From the NCBI GenBank assembly GCA_012184525.1, contig WOFQ01000023.1, forward strand, positions 1 through 64,000: 64,000 bases of DNA. Reading direction: 5' to 3'. Positions 21,743-33,222 of this stretch are shown here, piece by piece. The notes beneath the pieces are model-generated. The model was not told the DNA's origin. It was given only the letters and a program-made list of their open reading frames with translations, and did no database searches. Within the stretch, counting starts at the first letter, position 1, and every line of letters starts with the position of its first letter. Both the position numbers and the translations under genes were made by a program. Source of the stretch: Xenoacremonium recifei (Eukaryota; Ascomycota; Sordariomycetes; Hypocreales; Nectriaceae).

Positions 21743-22350
21743 CGCTTGGCAAAGACTTACAGGGGCTACTGGCCAGTGGAAGATGTGATGGAGTAAGAAT
21801 GAGTGGTAGCGTAAAATCAAGGGCTGGGAACAGAAAACAACAAAACGGCCCCTGAAAGACGCACCAAATTAAGACAAGCCTAGGCGGTCTAACATAGCAG
21901 AAAAAGATGCTAAGTAAGCCTCGTGAAGCGTTGGCCAATGAGAGGGTCTTTTATGGAATGAAATGCCCAAAGATGGAGTTTTGGCGCAGTCATTTCCGAC
22001 GGTTCCGGGTCGCTGTAATTATTGGTCTTTAGTGAGACTTTGGGCGAGTCTATGACACTATCAGTCAGCCGATTAGCAAGGAGCGACAATACACAACGTG
22101 CCCGTATTGTGTGAAGGTTGCACACAGGATCAAGGCTTGTAGGCTATCGACCCTTGATTTCCAATAGTCGCATTATTGGGAACGTCGCGTTATGTCCTTG
22201 CGCATCGCGAACTCTAGATGTAGCCGTCGTCTGAAGAATCTCAGCGAGCAGGGTATTTTCTTCCATCACAATTGCAAGAGACGGCTCAAGATAAATGGTA
22301 CCGCATCCTGCCAGTATAGTACTTGTCATTGACAATGATACGAAAACAGA
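21743..22350. other. Intergenic, ceramidase promoter side
   Basis: About 600 bases holding the ceramidase 5' side and the 3' flank of the next esterase. I see no gene or clear element. Confidence 0.5.
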
Positions 22351-24037
22351 TTACGGCGTTGTATCATACTTCACTCCCGTAATGTGACAGGCTCCTTCAA
22401 CAGCATTGCCGTTCACAATTTGTACGGCTTTCCCATCAGCTCCAAACTGAGCAATTTTCCCTCCGTTTGCACTCTGCGGCACATATTCTGGCCAACCTGC
22501 CGCAGAAAGCGAAGACGGCTCGCTAGCAAAATCAAGTAAAAAGTCCTGCATCTTCATAGAAGTCTGCACTTCCAATTCTGAGATTGGACCCGGCGCAATT
22601 GGGTACGTTCCGAAAAACATGTAGAGATCCGAATAGTGGTATGCACCAAGCCACCATACGGGTGAAATGTTAGTGAAGTTTCCTGCCCATTCATAACGCC
22701 AGGTCTGCAGTCCTGTTTCATGGCGAATCACGCTCGTGTTGTAAGCCGCGCAAACGGTAGACAACGTGCGTGAGTAGATGAGATCAGGAGAAGGACCAGC
22801 TGTGAAGTTATTGATGGGATACGGAACAAGAGCTGACGCTTCTCGTGCCGTTGTGCCGATAATCTTGGGGATTTGAGCAATTTTGCCGTCCAGATATCGT
22901 TCTGTGTAGTTCTGAAATACATTCACGCCGTCGACTAAAATCGATGTTAGCGTTGCCAACTGTAAGCCATGGCGAAATACGTATATACCTATTCTCGTGA
23001 AAGCGATTGCGGGCTGAGACGCATTAACCAAAGTCGAGTTGTCTTGATACTCTCCCACAAAATTCTCGATGCGTGTCATCGGGACCGTTCGCATGCATTG
23101 GAGCTCAGTGGCAGCATCTTCAAAGTCACAGCCCATGGCCTTAGCTACGAAGGTGAAGTTGGTGCCGGCGTAGTCCATGTTGGATGCGCGGCCTAGGGCT
23201 ACTCCAGAGCTGGAGATAGACGCTCGAATGATGGGCGTTTCGTAGTAAGCAAAAAGATACATGTCTGTAGCTCCAGCACCAGCTGACTGCCCCCAAAGGG
23301 TAATCTGCGAAGGATCGCCGCCGAACGCTGCGATGTTCTCCCAAACCCACTGCACCGCCATTCTCTGGTCCTGGAGAGCGAAATTGGTCTGATTCAGACC
23401 TCGGGCATTGGGGTATCCAAAGATGTTGACGCGATAATTTGTGGTGACTACAATGTGCTTCTGCGATCGATGCACCAGATTCGGAGGCAGCTGGGTAGGG
23501 ATGTTGACACCACCCGTGACGTCTCCGCCTCCTGTAAGATAGACTATCACTGGTAGTTTTGAATCCGCTGTGGCATTTGCAGGAGTCCAGATGGCCAGGC
23601 TGAGACAGTCTTCGGCGGAGTTTTGGGCTACGGCACCAGCCAGAAGGCCTTCGCCGTAGTTGACGATGAGGTTGCCAGTGATATTGAGAGCCCATGCTGT
23701 GGGAATCTTCGAGACATATTGCGGACAACTGGGCCCGTAGAAAGTAGAATCAATAACTTCATCAGAATAATCCAGAGGATCCGGAGGTGCCCATCGCCGA
23801 GGGCCGACAGGGGGCTATAGTGGGAGTCAGCTTTGGCGGCTATCTCAGGATACAATTACTACTCACTTTGGCATACGGCACATATTTGAATTGTCTCACA
23901 TCAGGGTATGTGTCATTGAGATTTCCGATAAAGGTTCCCGTACGAGTTGTCACAATTAAATTACTTTGTGAAGGACTTGCTGCAATTACTTTGGTTACAA
24001 GTTGAAGCGCACACAGCGCGGGAAAAAATGGTTTCAT
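22351..24037 (-). CDS. Secreted type-B carboxylesterase with altered oxyanion motif
   Basis: Exons 23867-24037, 22989-23814 and 22351-22934 give 526 aa. The first intron (52 nt) joins VPYAK to PPVGPRRWAPP; the second (54 nt) is in phase and, if retained, would insert 18 residues before DGVNVF. The N-terminus MKPFFPALCALQLVTKVIAA is a signal peptide. Family marks are EDCLSLAIWTPA, GDPSQITLWGQSAGA (nucleophile Ser), EASALVPY and GAYHYSDLYMFFG (His). The usual HGGG of the oxyanion hole is TGGG here (VIVYLTGGGD), which may change substrate choice or activity. Many N-x-S/T sites fit secretion. It is divergent from the esterase at 24663. Confidence 0.92.
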
Positions 24038-24576
24038 TTTGGTGGCTTTCTGAGTATAGCGTGATGGTAATACTGAAGGAGCTGGTTCCTAATCCGTACA
24101 TTTGGATCGAATATATCCCTCCCAAATCGTGATTCTCTTTAACTTCGGATACAGGCATCCGACAAAAGAGGTGGCAATCGGCCCTTCTAATGCTTCGCAA
24201 TGCACTCTCACCGCCACGAAATCATGAAACATGATCGAGATCTAAAGCCGATTGATAATCAATAACTGAATTAGCGAATCTCCTGCTAGTGAAGCTGTTC
24301 TGGTGACAACAAGACTAGAGAATTTCTCCGTTTCTCCAGGTTCTAACCGTCGATAACACCTCACTCGCCACACCCCGCACCACCTAGTCGGTAGGTATTC
24401 GCAGATCATCTCATCCAAACGAGTCACGATCGTGCGTTCGTCCAATCGCGATAGACATAGAAACGGCCATATCTCGGCGGCTTGAGTCCTACCCCGCGTC
24501 TTGGCAACAGAACAGCCTGATCACGGTTAGTTGCGCCGAGCGGTGGCATCATTGGCCTAAGAAGAGGCAAAGTAAC

Positions 24577-24582
24577 TATAAA
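24577..24582 (+). promoter_or_regulatory. Probable TATA box of secreted esterase
   Basis: TATAAA lies 81 bp upstream of the ATG at 24663, inside the 625-bp divergent promoter shared with the esterase at 22351-24037. Confidence 0.5.
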
Positions 24583-24662
24583 TGTATACTTATATTTAAG
24601 CGAGAAGCTACAAGCAGTTAGAATTGGTCCTCTAGTAGCTTCAGATCTCAGTTCCTCTAACC

Positions 24663-26446
24663 ATGGAACCGCTGCTGTGCCTAACGATTCTCCTGGGTCT
24701 CGCGACAGGCTCAGTGCTTCAAGCAAAGCCCAGGCAAGCACCGGTTGAGGCACCGGTGGTTGAACTTCAGAACGGCTCGTACTATGGAGAATACAATTCC
24801 AACTACAACCAGGACCTATTCCTGGGAATGCCCTATGCCCAACCACCGGTGGGGGATTTGCGGTTTCACGCTCCGGAACCACTCAATTCCTCGTGGAAGG
24901 GGGAGCGGAATGCTACACAGTATTCACCAGAATGTTTCGGCTATGGGAGTGACACTTGGGTCCTAGGGAACTACGTTTCAGAGGATTGCCTCACAATAAA
25001 TGTGGTCCGTCCTCACGGTGTCGATGCCAATGCCAAGCTACCAGTTGCTGTCTGGATTCATGGCGGTGGCCTGACCAATGGCGGGAGCTCTGATCCTCGT
25101 TACAACCTGTCCTTTATTGTCCAACAGTCCGTGAAGATGAGGAGTCCATTTATTGCCGCGAGCATCAATTATCGCCTTCATGCGTGGGGCTTTCTTTGGA
25201 GTGAAGAGATTAAACAAGCGGGAGCTGGCAACCTGGGTTTCAGAGACCAACGCCTAGGCCTTGCTTGGGTTCAAGAGAATATTGCTGCCTTTGGCGGAGA
25301 TCCCAATCAAGTCACAGTCTGGGGAGAAAGCGCCGGCGCTACCAGCGTCGCCGCTCAAATCCTCGCATATGGCGGACGTGACGACGGGCTCTTCCGTTCC
25401 GGCATTATGGAGAGCGGTACCGGGCTCAATAATGACTTTGGCGAGATCCCGGAGACAACAGTTGGGTGGCAGACTTACTACGACGAGTTAACCAACAAGT
25501 CGAACTGTTCAACAGCGGCCAACAGTCTGCAGTGTCTGCGCCAAGTCCCAGCATGGACTCTCAGCAACATTATCAATAGCACTACAGCTCCCACATTTGG
25601 AAGTCAGGTTGATGGTGACTTCGTTCCAGCGCCCAACGCTGATCTTGTAAAGGCTGGGAAGTTTGTCAAAGTACCCATTATCATCGGTACCAATTTCGAT
25701 GAAGGTTCGCAATTCGGACAACAAGGAATCAACACAACTGAGCAATGGAATGAATACGTTCAATCTTCTGGAGCGAACAACCAGACAGTGGAAATAATCT
25801 CTGCGCTGTACCCTGATGCTCCCAGCCTCGGTCTACCTGCAACTCTCGATGGCCGACCGACAGGAGATCTTGCTCATTATGGGAGACAGTGGAAGCGAGT
25901 TGTGGCGTATGCGGGCGACAAGAGACAGCACGCAGGTCGTCGTTGGTGGGCACGGCACTGGGCGTCAGCAGGCCTCGACGCTTACACGTATCATTTCAAT
26001 GTTTTGGTGAACGGCCTTACACCGGCAGATGGATCCAAGCACTTTCAAGAAGTAGCTTTCGTCTTCGACAATACTAACGGGGTTGGCTACAATACTTCAG
26101 TTGCCGAGGATCCTTTTGCCGGCGAGCCTCCGACATTTGACCGACTTGCGAATATCATGTCGAGAATGTGGGTGAGTTTTATCACAGACCAAGACCCCAA
26201 CTACAATGCAGGTACGTGAATACCAGTTTTGAGCTAATGTTGAAGCGAATTACTGACAAAGAGATGATCGTAGCAACGTGCAAACTGTGGCCAAAGTATA
26301 CACTCGAGAATCCAAGCAACATTGTATTTGATGTCAACGTATCTAGTCTTGTGTACATCGAGCCAGACACATACAGAGGGGAACAGATTGAATATTTCAT
26401 TGGGAAACTATGGGGGGACGAACTCCTCTCAGAGATCGAAAGTTAA
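24663..26446 (+). CDS. Secreted type-B carboxylesterase
   Basis: Exons 24663-26211 and 26274-26446 (62-nt intron) give 573 aa. The signal peptide is MEPLLCLTILLGLATGSVLQA. The full catalytic set is visible: WIHGGGLTNGG (oxyanion hole), SEDCLTINV, VTVWGESAGATS (nucleophile), GTNFDEGSQFG (acid) and DGSKHFQEVAFVF (His). Splicing adds the C-terminal tail from ATCKLWPKYT to the TAA at 26446; without it the frame stops just after the intron donor. Numerous N-glycosylation sequons fit an extracellular enzyme. The substrate is unknown; extracellular lipids, plant esters or mycotoxin esters are all possible. Confidence 0.94.
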
Positions 26447-27444
26447 CCTGCTGAGTATTTTGGTCAATGAATGAATTCATCTGTTCAATCTGCATGAGCT
26501 CTTCGGGAGATCAAATTCTACCACTGGTAAATGTACAGCTCTGCCTTACTCTGCATCTCAACCTTGCCTACCACAACAGACCCGTAACTCGAGGAATGGT
26601 CCGACTTAGGCTGTACCATCGTTCCATAGCAACCATTTATAGCATTAGTACTGAGGGTAATTTTTGCGATACTCTCCCTAGACACATCCATAGATATCTT
26701 AGCCGGTGCCCAAGAGACATTGCTGGCCAGCCAAGAAAATCTCAACCTACCTATGAGTGTAAGCGAGAGAAATATCAAGAGGTCCATTTAAAACAGGACC
26801 GATATTTATTGGGCCAAGATTTTAGGTTCGCTAGGAAACTGAAAATTTCAGTACAGAGCCCGTCTTCGATTTACTGTACATTATTTCAGTGCTTTGGCGA
26901 TCAGGAACTCTGCAATCCAGTTCATTTGGTATTTGTGTGGCCGAAGATTGCGCGTACTCTCCAAGGGTATATGAGCCTAGGATGAGGAGGGAGACCCTGT
27001 TGAACTTGAGATCAATCTCACTGCTACTCCTCTCAGCTTGTTGGTTGTCTCCATGCAAGACCCTTGTCCGCTCCCGTGAAAGATCCAATACGCATTGGCA
27101 GAGTCCGCCCCGAAACGGAGACAATGGTCGGGGTACCCAATGACTGGTCAACTTGAAGCTTACCGGTCCCGCTCGAAATGCAATCAAGTTCAGTTGAGGC
27201 GTTCCCAATAAGACATGATTGGTATTCTTCCGCAGAGGCAAGAGGTGATGCCTCCACCGACAAGGGTGTAAACTACCAATAACAGTTGCGGAAGTCATGC
27301 AGTTTTTTGTAATTTAAATGCCAAACCGATATTGCAACATCAGCTCCGGCTTCTTCTCCGCATCTCCCTCGGTTTTCTCTCTTCCACTTTCATTGTTATG
27401 CACCATTAAGCGACTACTTCAACTCTTGGTCTGAATGCCGCACA
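26447..27444. other. Intergenic, no supported gene
   Basis: Open frames of up to 172 codons occur on both strands, but they overlap each other and have no motif, splice-consistent extension or sensible composition. I take them as chance. Confidence 0.55.
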
Positions 27445-30400
27445 ATGGAGGTCACGGGGGGGATAGCATTCCACTTATTCTCGCTTGTGGCGTCGGCCTT
27501 GAGTCTAATGTCCGCACCCCAAGACGGAGTTCTGAATAAGGTGGGAGATAAAATCTGGCAAGCTGTGACATGTGGGGAAGACGGTCAAGTCAAGAAGATT
27601 CTCGAACAATATGAGGACATACTCTGGACTTTAGGAAACGCGGCGCACGATGATGATTCGGTGTCCAGCATCCGAAGCATTTCAAATGAAGACGAGGAGA
27701 CAGCTGGTCCAGCCAGCAACCAAGCGGATATCAAATCCGCGCTCGTGACAGCCGTAGGAATGGCAATGAAGCCTAACGATATCCTCAATCGGCTGGCGAA
27801 TACAACTCGCTATTTGACAGTCGATCAAGCCGTTACGCTTGGAGGCCCTGACCGACACTTTGGCCTCTGCTCTATTCTGTTCATTGCTGTCTGCCGAAAA
27901 CACAAGGAAGATTTAGAATATCTGGTTCAAAACTTTGACATTGATCTCAAGGCACAAAACAGCCGTAAACATAGAACGCCGTTCCATGAGGCTCTTTGTC
28001 GAGGAGAGTGTCAACTAATGCACACAATCCTCCGGAGTCCAGCTATGTCCCCTTCTCAGTATGTCAATGTGGGTGACCGCTACGGTTGGAGGCCACTGCA
28101 CAGTTTGATGACGGTCACCGAGTTTCATGGCAACCCCCAGGGCCAGAACAACGGTCTCGAGATCCTCCGCACACTGCTTCGAAGTGGAGCTAATATTGAC
28201 GCATTGGACAAAGACTTTCGAACTCCTCTCCATTGCCTTATATCCAGCCATCCCAAGATAAAGGCGCCGAGTTTGCTAAAGCACCTACTGGCTCAGGGCG
28301 CAGAGGTCAACAGTAAAGACGTCAACGGTATGAGAACCATTCTGAGGAGAATTGATCATATCTCTGAGGATAATTCCTAGGACAAACACCGCTTCATCTT
28401 TCGTGCCAGAAACGACAGCGTGAGACTATTGGCTTATTGCTCGATTATGGAGCCGATCTAGAGAGTCTAGATGTGTTTTGGCAGACACCTCGACAAATAT
28501 ACGAAAAATCAGGCGAAATGACCAAGGTTGATAGGTTTTTCGTTGCGTGGAGGCTTTCAAGCCTTCACAATTTGGTTCCTGTGTCCAGGAAAGGCAGTAA
28601 GGGAAGTAACCAGCCGAAGGAGAAGGTCAAATGCCCCTCGAATGCAAAGTATATTTGCCAGCAATTCCCCGTCAATATCAGGTATCAATGGGCTTGGATG
28701 TACCTGAGACCTACCAACTTCACCACCGTATCATGGGTCCCCGATGACCTTGAAGTACTCAAGGTAGTTTATTCTGACAGCACATCGGACGAAAATTCGG
28801 AAGAAGTCGATGAAATGAAGGAACCGAAATCATCTCTTGATTTTTACCGGGACACCTTCATTGAAACGTTTTGGGATGGATGGGTTATGAAACAGAGCGC
28901 AATCCCAGATCAAGGCTGTGAGAACAGTCAGATCCAAAGTCTCAACATCACGGAAGACCTGCTGAAGAAGAACATCAAAGAAAGGGCTTGGCGATGGATC
29001 AACTTTCCATCAAACAATGTAGGGTGCGGCCATATTTTCAGTTGGCACATGCTAATCCTGTAACAGATGACCTGGGTAAAGGTAAGTTGAATGAGCCACT
29101 GCTTTCAACTTGTCTGTTTGGCATCTTTACATTATTATTATCTGCAGGACTTCATTGTCAACAACTGTGAGAGCTCCACTAAACCGGAGGTTGACCCCCA
29201 AACATGGTCATTCTTCCGTAGTAGCATCAAAGTCCGTGAAACAGACAATCTCTCCTTGCGTGTTCGAAGGCACCATGTTATGGTCAGTTTCAATGGATAA
29301 TTCTTGCCTTTCACTCATTAGAGCTGCGGGAAATACGCTGCTAATTTCATTTTAGGCGAAGGCAAGAACCGAGCCCGATGACGCATCTCATCAATCGATC
29401 AAGGAGACGCAGACAAGAAAACCAGTCGATGTGACCCAACAGAAAGCGGCAAAGAAAAGCGAGCTGTCAGGGTTCGAGTTCAAAGCAGAAGAGCCCTGGA
29501 CTACTGCGTCTTGTTGTGTCAACCCCAGCAGCATGATATCCTTGGTGGTATGTATCGAACCATTAGTCGCGAGCTTGTCATATAAATTGATACCTTGGTT
29601 CCAGATACCCTTTCTGGACATCGAGACCGATGATGTAATTGATAACAAGTTCTTGAACATCAGAGCGGAGGATTTGACTACCTTCAAATCCTTTAACAAG
29701 AACGGCACCTTCAGAGATAGGTTTAAATCCTTGGAGAAAATTCACTGGCATACATGGAGTCCAAAAGGCACAGACACTGGATCAGACCGCTCCTATCACA
29801 AAAGAAGAGGACCTTTTTCTACGTACTAAAGAAGAACAAGTCATTTACAGGTGGTGTAAGAGGAAGGCGGAGGAGTCCCTACGTCGAGAAGAACAGCAAA
29901 ATCGGCGAGAATTCCAAGCTTTCCTCCTTGACATAGACAAACCGAGCAAGCTGAGGCGTTTCATGGAGATGCTATTGCCCCCGCTCTTCAAGAGATCACA
30001 GCAAGCCAATCAGAGACTCATGCAAACTCCCGGGTTTCTTGGGAAAGATCCGAAAAGCTGGCCCGATGCTGTCAACGATGAACGGTCGGGAGGAAAGGAT
30101 GCAAATGCAGCCAATGCCGAGAAAGTGCGCCAAGATAAATCGCGTAAATGGCTGGTGATTCGCCAGGTATGGCTATGGAAACTCGATGACAGTAAGCATA
30201 GCTTCCAAAATGCTCTTGTGATCTGAGTCGCAGCTGACATGATGCATCAATAAAAGACACTGTTCTCACCGCTATCCCGTCCCGAAACAACAACGCGATT
30301 ATGGCCGATAACTTGCTCGAGACTATCCGGCAGGGAGACTTAGATATTCTTCGAACTTCTAACGACCTCATCAAACGGATTGTGTTTGAGGCTGTCACGT

Positions 30401-31451
30401 TCCCTGATGAGTTTAAATGGGCCGGGCTCGGCGTACATGTTCTAGATGTGTTCGAGGACGAAATTGTCGCACGGGTATGCAACTCCGACTTACACGATGC
30501 TATTGGCTAACTACTCCCTTGCAGGCAAATAAGGAAGAAAAGTTCTTCCAGGATTTTATTGATCCAGGTTGGAATGCAGAGGCGGTCAACAAGAATATCA
30601 CCGATGCAGCGAAATGCAGTTGGTTAGTTCGAGATATCCGATATGAGCTTCGTCTACTTCGTCAGCTCTTCGAGCAACAGCTGAACGTCGTTGAAGAGTT
30701 TGCCAAGCTTATGTGGCCGCCTAAAGACTCTAAAAACTCACAAGGTCTTACCAAAGAAACGAGGAAGTCTTTGAGGGAGAACTTTATTCGGGATTGCGGC
30801 CTTGAATCGCTAATTCAAAGGGTGGATCGCCTGGACAAAGACGCTTCGGCTACGCTGGAGGGGGTAAGTTTACGGAACCTATCTTCACCCTCATCTTGGT
30901 CATCTCTGCTAAAAGAGTTTCCCTTCTAGTTAAGTAACATTATTCAAGCATTACAAGCTCAAGGTTCACTTAAAGAGGCCGAGGCTGCTCGAGATATGAA
31001 CCTCATGATCCTACCATTCACCATCGTTACTGTCATATTCGTAAGTCTTCTCATACGGCCTATTCAAAACGCCAGAGCCAGCCTATAACTCGCGCGAGGC
31101 ATGTTTTCCATGTTTTCTAACTAATATAGACACCACTATCGTTCATGACGAGTCTTTTTGCGATTAACTTGGATAATTTCCCTCACAACTCGGATGAGGA
31201 GTTGAGCATCCCTTCTTCGTGGCTTAACCGGAGAATGTGTGAGTCTCCTCCTAGCATTGCCATTGTTTTGCTCTAACATCTGAGTAGGGATGGGCGAGTT
31301 ATCTGTCATATATGCGATGTTTCTCATACTGCTCGTAATCTATTACTGGCAATCTATTATCAAATTCATCAGGCGCAAATTCGTACCCAATAGCAAATCT
31401 GAGACTTTTCCGCCAGCTGCGCGAAGTTTCAAGGAGAGGCGTAGGGCTTAG
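27445..31451 (+). CDS. Ankyrin-repeat protein with C-terminal CorA-like membrane domain
   Basis: Exons 27445-28327, 28381-29018, 29067-29081 (15-nt microexon), 29148-29282, 29356-29547, 29605-29648, 29701-30191, 30257-30474, 30525-30863, 30930-31040, 31130-31238 and 31288-31451 total 3339 nt, 1112 aa, all in phase. The intron 29649-29700 is the least sure; without it the frame breaks. The N-terminal third holds ankyrin repeats (SGANIDALDKDFRTPLH, then DVNGQTPLHLSCQ and LLLDYGADLES across intron 1). The C-terminus has a helical stalk and two membrane helices: DMNLMILPFTIVTVIF-TPLSFMTSLFAIN and ELSVIYAMFLILLVIYYW. This is the layout of fungal CorA-like metal-transporter domains, but the GMN signature is replaced by AIN. 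An alternative start is 27508. Confidence 0.85.
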
Positions 31452-32280
31452 GAGGTGCTATCTGTAAACAGTAATGGATTTCACCAAGATTGAAACATTT
31501 CGCTTTTCCCCATCCTTGGAGGGTCGATATGAAAGAGAAGGAGCTGTGTTGAAAACAACTTAACAATGGACCTATAGTCGCTACTCTATGCTTTGGATGG
31601 ATTTTCCTCCCAATACCACTTCGACAAACCGCAATAGTATTTAAAGCTGAAAACTCAGCGGGCATTGTGGAGTCGGGAGATACCAGATCCATGGAATCGG
31701 AAGTGATATTGCCAACCATATCTGGAAGATATTGGTAGGTTGACGCTCCAGAGGATGGACTACTGCAGATCAACATTGATACTTCAAAATGATTGGTGCA
31801 TAATGGTTCGGGACGTATGACTTTAGCATCGCGCTTTTGAGGGTATTATTTTTTCTTATCAAGAGCTTGGAAAGGGCCGATTGAATGTGCCGTAATCGGC
31901 GTTTTTTTGCCGTGGTGATGGGACACGTACAATCTTGAGCCCTGCCTGATGGCTGCAAAGCGATAACGGGAACCGGTTTGGTGGCTTGTCAGTTGTTATA
32001 AATGCTCCGCTATTGCATACCCCAGATAACCTAGTAATATGGGGTATTTTGCTTTTGCAGATAGCAGTTTGTGACAGTTTACGGAGTACGTGGTGATCTG
32101 TGCTTGACATCCTCCAACTAGCAGAACGGGACTTTGGGAACGATGACCCTCTCGTGAGGGCCGCGATGTGTTTCGTTGACGTGGTCCCTTTTTGACAAGT
32201 TTTTCACATTTGGAATCATTGATCTTACGACGAGGCTCTCGATCTTGCGACTGCCGTTGCCGTGTTCCGAAGACAGAACG

Positions 32281-32286
32281 CACGTG
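32281..32286 (+). promoter_or_regulatory. CACGTG box, distal, upstream of git1
   Basis: CACGTGGG lies 942 bp upstream of the git1 ATG. CACGTG is the core bound by the phosphate regulators Pho4 (yeast) and NUC-1 (Neurospora), with GG flanks favoured by Pho4. Other bHLH factors bind the same core. Confidence 0.4.
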
Positions 32287-32841
32287 GGCGGCGAGCAGTG
32301 CTTATTGGTGTTGAAGATTCCTTCGAGTCTTATTCCCACGGCGACCCCGAATGCTAACGTAGTATCACGATCCCATGTCTAACAGACTATCGAATTTCAG
32401 AAAAAAAAATGAGGAGAGCATCGGCTTACCTTATATGTCGTTTCTGTGAGACCCTCAAACAGGCAGCCAAGAGGTCTTTATCTTTGTGCATGCAGCGTTA
32501 GCATTATCTTGTGCAACTCTCGTCGGGTGCGCCGATGATACCCTCGCCAATACTACGTCACGCCAGCTGGGCCAATCAGCGCCGCGCTGGGCGTCCAACG
32601 GCCTGCCATTTCTCGGAGAATCGGCAAGTCACGTCCCGGGTCACATGCCGCTTCTGTACGGCATTGGGCTGGCGCTAATCCGGCCTTGGCAGGTCCCGAG
32701 ATGATCGTCACTCAACTCAAGCAGCTTTGGCCTCGCCAACCAACCACCAACGTGCAGACGCGGCCGTGATAATGGATCTGCCAATCCTTCGCCCGACCCG
32801 GACAAGGAAGGCCGCGTCGCGTTCGCCGGACCATCGCCCTC

Positions 32842-32847
32842 CACGTG
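32842..32847 (+). promoter_or_regulatory. CACGTG box, proximal, upstream of git1
   Basis: A second CACGTG, 381 bp upstream of the git1 ATG, in the GC-rich promoter part. Two such boxes at one permease promoter suggest phosphate or inositol-type bHLH control, which is inference. Confidence 0.45.
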
Positions 32848-33222
32848 CAGCCGTGTGTGGGCTCGCGGCCGTCAAATCCTCGGCCTGGCATGCCGTCCTG
32901 CCTTGTCCGTCTGCGTTGCCGTCTGCTTTGGCACACCGATATGGGAAGGGTTAGGGTTGCGATGGTTCGCTGCTCCAGACCGGCGGAGCGCGCCATGAAC
33001 CCACCGAACCGGTAGGGATCAGCTGGGCCGAGTGTTCGGGGATACATAAACTCGGCTGAGCGACGGGAATGCCAGCCAGCCAAGCTCTTCGATGTTACTT
33101 TGATCGTCAGTGACGTCGACGCCGCATTCTGAGGACGCACCAGCTGAAACCCTGCATCTTCAGCCTCGTATCAGTGCCGCGAACTCTATAGGATCGCATT
33201 GAGAGCTTCGAACTCATCCACA

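Larger units (their letters stand above)
31452..33222. other. Intergenic, compositional boundary and git1 promoter
   Basis: No gene. Up to about 32.4 kb the DNA is AT-rich like the left part; after that it becomes GC-rich. ATACCCC (32017-32023) and GGGGTAT (32041-32047) form a small hairpin. Two CACGTG boxes and GGCCAATCAG near 32571 lie upstream of git1. Confidence 0.6.

Noticed and set aside
26467..27298. Frames of 172 (plus) and 155 (minus) codons between the esterase and the ankyrin-CorA gene
   Set aside because: They overlap on opposite strands and neither has a family mark or plausible exon partners.
32017..32047. ATACCCC/GGGGTAT hairpin as a terminator or element end
   Set aside because: Seven-bp arms with a 17-nt loop are expected by chance in a window of this size.
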